Shown here in pieces: positions 8,514 to 9,001 of a DNA stretch of 9,001 bases. The notes beneath the pieces were generated by a model. The model did no database searches, was not told the DNA's origin, and was given only the letters and a program-made list of their open reading frames with translations. The stretch lies in the NCBI GenBank assembly GCA_022615465.1, contig JAKEGR010000301.1:1-9001 (forward strand). The letters are read 5' to 3'. The translations under genes and the position numbers were made by a program. How positions within the stretch are numbered: the stretch's first letter is position 1; each line of letters starts with the position of its first letter. The stretch comes from Planctomycetota bacterium. GTDB lineage: Bacteria > Planctomycetota > Planctomycetia > Pirellulales > Lacipirellulaceae.

Positions 8514-8642
8514 AGCTCTTAGCGATTAGCTCTTAGCCATGAGCAAGCAACCGGGGAGCGACTCGGGGCGTCTCGACCACGCCCCCAACACCCTCCCACG
8601 GATCCACTCAGGCAAAAAGCTAACGGTTAACAGCAAATAGCT
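8514..8642. repeat. Inverted heptamer repeats flanking a hairpin upstream of groES
   Basis: The left block (plus strand) is a 7-base tandem: AGCTCTT (8514-8520), AGCGATT (8521-8527), AGCTCTT (8528-8534), then the degenerate AGCCATG. The right block reads on the minus strand as AGCTATT (8642-8636), TGCTGTT, AACCGTT and AGCTTTT (to 8615). Between them a perfect 7-pair hairpin, GGGGCGT (8565-8571) with ACGCCCC (8579-8585), sits close to the centre of symmetry. The element begins 33 bases before the groES start, so it lies in its leader or promoter. Heptamer repeats of this kind resemble the short tandem heptamers known in cyanobacteria, and I recall similar ones in planctomycetes. Confidence 0.55.
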
Positions 8643-8719
8643 GATGCCTAATAAGAGAGCGCATCGCCAGCCAGTTGGCAAGGGGTGGGTGAGCAATCCG
8701 TGCGCCAAAGTGAGTGCTG

Positions 8720-8752
8720 GCCGCAACTTATGTCGTGGCAATAATTTGCGGC
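8720..8752. repeat. Short inverted repeat upstream of groES
   Basis: GCCGCAA (8720-8726) and TTGCGGC (8746-8752) pair over seven bases with a 19-base AT-richer loop. It lies between the heptamer element and the large stem-loop. Its role is unknown; it could be chance, or part of the groES control region. Confidence 0.3.
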
Positions 8753-8783
8753 GAACCGGGTCGTTCTCAATGGCGACTACTCG

Positions 8784-8851
8784 CTGCCAATCTGGCTCGA
8801 CTGGCTTGGTTTCCCCGGCATAGTCCGCCAGTCCGGCTGCCAGATTGACAG
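8784..8851. repeat. Large nested stem-loop after the right-edge gene
   Basis: The outer arms CAATCTGGC (8788-8796) and GCCAGATTG (8839-8847) pair over nine bases. After one mismatch the stem continues by three pairs outward (8784-8786 with 8849-8851). Inside it, GACTGGC (8799-8805) pairs with GCCAGTC (8827-8833). That makes 19 pairs in three segments, with a 2/5-base internal loop and a 21-base apical loop. It starts about 20 bases past the stop codon of the minus-strand gene at the right edge, so it may form that transcript's 3' end. No T-run follows, so it is not a textbook intrinsic terminator. Confidence 0.55.
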
Positions 8852-8871
8852 GCGCCTTAACGTCAAGGACG

Positions 8872-9001
8872 CTAATCCGTATCCAATTCTTCTTCGCTCG
8901 TATCCTCGGTCGTTGCCGTCGAGGACGCTGGAACGTTCAAATTGTCTGCAAGGAAGCTGTCCAGCCGGAAGTCGCCGTCGCCGTAGTCCCAGTCGATCCA
9001 A
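8872..9001 (-). CDS. C-terminal end of an unidentified protein
   Basis: Reading the minus strand from base 9000, the frame gives WIDWDYGDGDFRLDSFLADN and continues through a Ser/Thr/Glu/Asp-rich tail to TAG at 8874-8872. These 42 codons have strong G/C preference at third positions, like the neighbouring genes, and acidic, protein-like composition. A longer frame on the same strand (8777-9001) is an arginine-rich run without a natural start and is taken as its shadow. The gene begins beyond the window. I do not recognise the family; the DWDYGDGDF segment is only loosely suggestive of calcium-binding extracellular repeats. The large stem-loop follows the stop. Confidence 0.55.
   Translation of the reverse strand, partial: WIDWDYGDGDFRLDSFLADNLNVPASSTATTEDTSEEELDTD

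Noticed and set aside
8694..8720. CIRCE-like operator upstream of groES
   Set aside because: Only the right half (GAGTGCTGG) resembles CIRCE. The bases nine positions to the left (CAATCCGTG) do not match TTAGCACTC.
8526..8741. 71-codon minus-strand frame with a hydrophobic stretch (CALLLGISYLLLTVSFL)
   Set aside because: It runs through the heptamer repeats and the 7-pair hairpin, and the hydrophobic part is translated from repeat units. No ribosome binding site is visible.

Overview
The window looks like chromosomal DNA of a planctomycete, most likely of the Pirellula/Rhodopirellula/Blastopirellula kind. This is inferred from the protein families, the moderately high GC content, the patchy use of Shine-Dalgarno sites, a secreted LamG-domain protein beside a secreted SMP-30-type protein, and intergenic repeats of a type I remember from those genomes. 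No taxonomic marker gene is present. Most of the content is housekeeping.

Layout. Positions 1-801 (+) hold the C-terminal part of a LamG (concanavalin A-like) repeat protein. Positions 1047-2117 (+) hold a secreted SMP-30/gluconolactonase-like beta-propeller. From 2263 to the right edge every gene is on the minus strand: ruvB (2263-3333), an ATP-type phosphoenolpyruvate carboxykinase pckA of the eukaryote-like subfamily (3591-5180), a two-gene type II toxin-antitoxin operon (toxin 5532-5861, antitoxin 5858-6094), groEL (6470-8104) and groES (8161-8481). At the right edge, 8872-9001 carries the last 42 codons of a gene running in from outside.

How the genes work together. The only clear operons are groES-groEL, which ends at a good intrinsic terminator at 6396-6426, and the toxin-antitoxin pair with its four-base ATGA overlap. 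ruvB and pckA are co-directional but 257 bases apart and functionally unrelated. The convergent junction between the SMP-30 gene and ruvB holds a palindromic repeat. The two plus-strand genes fit an extracellular polysaccharide or carbohydrate lifestyle, but no pathway can be inferred from two genes.

The unexplained signal is in the spacers. There is a two-tier dyad, exactly concentric on base 3369, next to a possible extended -10 promoter in front of ruvB. About 390 bases upstream of groES hold inverted heptamer repeats around a hairpin, then a large nested stem-loop. A palindromic repeat with arms TGAAAAAGGGGAC lies between the convergent genes. I did not find a convincing new multi-gene system, CRISPR array, prophage, insertion sequence or RNA gene.
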